Shown here in pieces: positions 61,769-64,000 of a stretch of DNA of 64,000 nucleotides; the stretch's first letter is position 1; each line of letters opens with the position of its first letter. Location: NCBI RefSeq assembly GCF_014646695.1, contig NZ_BMNT01000022.1, positions 21,563 through 85,562 of the forward strand, read 5' to 3'. This DNA is from Sphaerisporangium melleum. GTDB lineage: Bacteria; Actinomycetota; Actinomycetes; Streptosporangiales; Streptosporangiaceae. The notes beneath the pieces are model-generated. The model did not search any database. It was not told where the DNA came from and saw nothing but the letters and a program-made list of their open reading frames with translations. The translations under genes were made by a program, and so were the position numbers.

Positions 61769-62386
61769 GTGCGCCTGCGTCTCACACCACGTGAGGACAG
61801 CTACTACGACTTGTTCGCCGACTCGGCGAACAATCTCGTCACCGCATCCCGTCTGCTGGTGGAGATCATCAGTGACGGCTCGGACCGGGAAGCCCTGGCC
61901 GAGAAGATGCGTGCCTGCGAGCACGCGGGCGACGAGCGTACTCACGCGATCATGAATCGACTCAACGAGAGCTTCATCACGCCGTTCGACCGCGAGGACA
62001 TTTACCGTCTCGCCTCGAATCTCGACGACGTGATGGACTACATGGAGGCCGCCGCCGACCTGATCGGCCTCTACCAGATCGACCACCTGCCCAAGGAGGT
62101 CGTCCGGCAGGTCGAGGTGCTGGAACGGGCGGCCGAGCTGACCGCCGAGGCCATGCCTCGCCTGCGGTCGATGAACAACCTCAACGAGTACTGGATCGAG
62201 ATCAACCGCCTGGAGAACCAGGCGGACCAGGTGTACCGCCGCCTGCTCGCCAAGCTCTTCGGCGGTGAGTACGACGCGCTCACCGTGATGAAGATGAAGG
62301 AGGTCATCGACCAGCTCGAGCAGGCCGCCGACGCCTTCGAGCACGTGGCGAACACGATCGAGTCGATCGCGGTCAAGGAAAGCTAA
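61769..62386 (+). CDS. DUF47 family Pit accessory protein
   Basis: 205 aa from GTG 61769 (GGAG upstream). An all-helical PhoU-like protein: REDSYYDLFADSANNLVTAS, then EHAGDERTHAIMNRLNESFI, TPFDREDIYRLASNLDDVMD and EYWIEINRLENQADQVYRRL. Such DUF47 proteins are partners of low-affinity Pit transporters and modulate their activity. The stop is directly followed by the pit start at 62387, so the pair is one operon. Confidence 0.93.
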   Translation: MRLRLTPREDSYYDLFADSANNLVTASRLLVEIISDGSDREALAEKMRACEHAGDERTHAIMNRLNESFITPFDREDIYRLASNLDDVMDYMEAAADLIGLYQIDHLPKEVVRQVEVLERAAELTAEAMPRLRSMNNLNEYWIEINRLENQADQVYRRLLAKLFGGEYDALTVMKMKEVIDQLEQAADAFEHVANTIESIAVKES

Positions 62387-63385
62387 GTGGAGCTCGCACT
62401 CGTCATCGGCGTCATCGTCATCGCGCTGGTGTTCGACTACACCAACGGGTTCCATGACGCCGCGAACGCGATCGCGACCTCCGTCTCGACCCGCGCTCTC
62501 ACCCCCCGTGCCGCCCTGTTCATGGCCGCCGCCATGAACTTCGTGGGCGCGCACATCAGCACCGAAGTGGCGAGGACCGTCGGCACCGGCATCATCGAGC
62601 CGCCGAGCGGCACGCACGGTCTGGTCATCGTCGGCGCCGGCCTGGTCGGCGCGATCACCTGGAACCTCATCACCTGGTACTTCGGCCTGCCGTCCTCCAG
62701 CAGTCACGGGCTCATCGGGGGGCTCGTGGGGGCGGCGCTCGCGGCGTCCAGCGTCGTCCACTGGGACGGAGTGGTGGCGAAGGTCGTCATCCCGATGATC
62801 CTCTCCCCGTTCATCGGATTCCTGCTGGGCGCGGTCATCATGATCGCGATCTTGTGGATCTTCCGCAGGGCGAACCCGCACCGGACGAGCAAGGGCTTCC
62901 GGTACGCGCAGACCGTCTCGGCCGCCGCCATGGCGCTCGGGCACGGCCTGCAGGACGCGCAGAAGACGATGGGCGTCATCTTCCTGGCGCTCTACACCGG
63001 CGGTTTCCTGGCGATCGACGACCCGATCCCGCAATGGGTCATCCTCGCCGCCGCCGCCGCGATCTCGCTCGGCACCTACTCCGGCGGCTGGCGCATCATG
63101 CGGACGCTCGGCCGCCGCATCATCCACCTCAGCCCCGCGCAGGGCTTCGCGGCCGAGTCCGCGGCCTCCCTGGTCCTCTACACGATGGCCATCGCCGCCA
63201 AGGCGCCGATCTCCACCACGCACACCATCACCAGCGCCATCATGGGCGTCGGGGCGACCAAGCGCCTGTCGGCGGTGCGGTGGGGCATCGCGGGCAACAT
63301 CGTCACGGCGTGGGTCCTGACGATCCCGGCCTCGGCGTTCGTGGCGGCGCTGACCTACTTCGCCCTGCACTGGGTGGTGGAGTAG
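62387..63385 (+). CDS. pit: Low-affinity inorganic phosphate transporter (Pit family)
   Basis: 332 aa from GTG 62387, with about ten hydrophobic segments. The family motif FDYTNGFHDAANAIATSVST is near the start and its inverted-repeat partner GLPSSSSHGLIGGLVGAALA follows, as does KAPISTTHTITSAIMGVGAT in the second half. Transports phosphate with cation or proton. It is coupled to the DUF47 gene; a hairpin follows. Confidence 0.96.
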   Translation: MELALVIGVIVIALVFDYTNGFHDAANAIATSVSTRALTPRAALFMAAAMNFVGAHISTEVARTVGTGIIEPPSGTHGLVIVGAGLVGAITWNLITWYFGLPSSSSHGLIGGLVGAALAASSVVHWDGVVAKVVIPMILSPFIGFLLGAVIMIAILWIFRRANPHRTSKGFRYAQTVSAAAMALGHGLQDAQKTMGVIFLALYTGGFLAIDDPIPQWVILAAAAAISLGTYSGGWRIMRTLGRRIIHLSPAQGFAAESAASLVLYTMAIAAKAPISTTHTITSAIMGVGATKRLSAVRWGIAGNIVTAWVLTIPASAFVAALTYFALHWVVE

Positions 63386-63395
63386 GAGGCCGCGC

Positions 63396-63423
63396 CCGGA
63401 GGCCGGAACGAGGCGGCCTCCGG
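63396..63423. terminator. Bidirectional hairpin terminator
   Basis: 9-bp stem CCGGAGGCC/GGCCTCCGG with a 10-nt loop, between convergent pit and mshD. Confidence 0.75.
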
Positions 63424-63439
63424 GGAGCCGGAGTGGGGC

Positions 63440-64000
63440 TCAGGTGTGGCGGTACATGACGTCGACGTCCCACTGGGTGAAGCCGAGCGACTCGTACAGG
63501 CGGATGGCCGAGGTGTTCTCCTCGTCCACGTAGAGCATGACCTGGGGGAGGCCGCGGGAGCGCAGGTGGGTCAGGCCGGCCAGGGTGAGCGTCCGGCCGA
63601 GGCCGCCGCCCTGCTCGGAGGGGTCCACCCCGACGACGTACACCTCGCCGATCGCGTTGTGGCCGTGCTCGCCGTTGTCGCCGTCGCCGTGCACCTTCGT
63701 CCAGTGGAACCCCACGAGGCGCGACCCGCCGGCCGTCACCGGCGCCGCGCCGTTCCCGTTCCCGGACGGACGCGGGGCGGGAGCCCCGGTGGCGGCATCG
63801 GCAGGGGCGTCGCGGACGGCGAGGAAGAAGCCGGCCGGGTCGAACCACGGCTCCTGCTCGCGGCGCCGCAGGTCGTCGATGGTCCACCCGCCCTGCTCGG
63901 GGTGCCGGGCGAACGCGCGGGCGTTGACCGTCAGCCACGCCTGCTCGTCCTGCCCCGGCTCGAACGTGCGCAGCCGCACGCCCGGGGGCAGCTCGGCGGC
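63440..64000 (-). CDS. mshD: Mycothiol synthase (MshD), C-terminal part; 5' end beyond window
   Basis: The frame is open to the window edge and represents the second GNAT domain. Marks: [20 protein letters not shown], then [20 protein letters not shown] and [10 protein letters not shown], followed by VGFHWTKVH and [20 protein letters not shown]. These are the MshD signatures. MshD acetylates Cys-GlcN-Ins to give mycothiol, the actinobacterial thiol, and supports the assignment of the organism. A Gly/Asn-rich loop (residues in [15 protein letters not shown]) is an insertion between strands. Confidence 0.95.
   Translation of the reverse strand, partial: AAELPPGVRLRTFEPGQDEQAWLTVNARAFARHPEQGGWTIDDLRRREQEPWFDPAGFFLAVRDAPADAATGAPAPRPSGNGNGAAPVTAGGSRLVGFHWTKVHGDGDNGEHGHNAIGEVYVVGVDPSEQGGGLGRTLTLAGLTHLRSRGLPQVMLYVDEENTSAIRLYESLGFTQWDVDVMYRHT

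Overview
The window is about 72% GC with dense, head-to-tail and 4-bp-overlapping genes, GTG/TTG starts and many secreted proteins. Together with mycothiol synthase (mshD, right edge), an FxSxx-type peptide system, C39-like and DUF5990 proteins, this points to a filamentous actinomycete. Order Streptosporangiales is my best guess, from general gene content only. The function calls below come from reading motifs by eye; no search was run.

Left part (1-14.6 kb) is a block of conflict-type or signalling genes. A truncated STAND NTPase and the small membrane protein encoded just upstream of it share a RHIM-like amyloid motif (receptor N-terminus, partner C-terminus). Next comes an uncharacterised three-gene cassette (membrane protein plus two P-loop ATPases), a cation/proton antiporter, and a RiPP-type locus: precursor, TPR/NB-ARC protein FxsT and an unknown protein on the minus strand, with the radical SAM maturase FxsB and an HExxH peptide-modifying protein on the plus strand. 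The precursor tail is not FxSxx.

Middle part (14.6-45 kb): a 1546-aa secreted kelch protein next to an orphan winged-helix regulator; zinc-free ribosomal proteins bL33/bL31 behind a Zur-like box; a secreted RNase with barstar; a two-component system divergent from a lipoprotein/membrane-fusion/ABC/FtsX efflux operon; a GH16 glucanase; a regulator/PPDK-like/MFS run; a subtilisin-like protease divergent from a TrmB-LuxR type regulator; an SGNH hydrolase; YnfA; and a Tat-exported PLP enzyme.

Right part (45-60.4 kb): an lpqS-cysK2-MFS-like operon resembling the mycobacterial copper-responsive one, then a loosely packed accessory stretch with gene fragments (a PIN-domain tail, a decayed duplicate of a gene 6 kb away, a tyrosine-integrase C-terminus) ending at tRNA-Gly(CCC). 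This looks like the scar of an integrated element.

Far right (60.5-64 kb): housekeeping genes dcd, DUF47/pit phosphate transport and mshD. Strong GC-rich hairpins mark most convergent gene boundaries.
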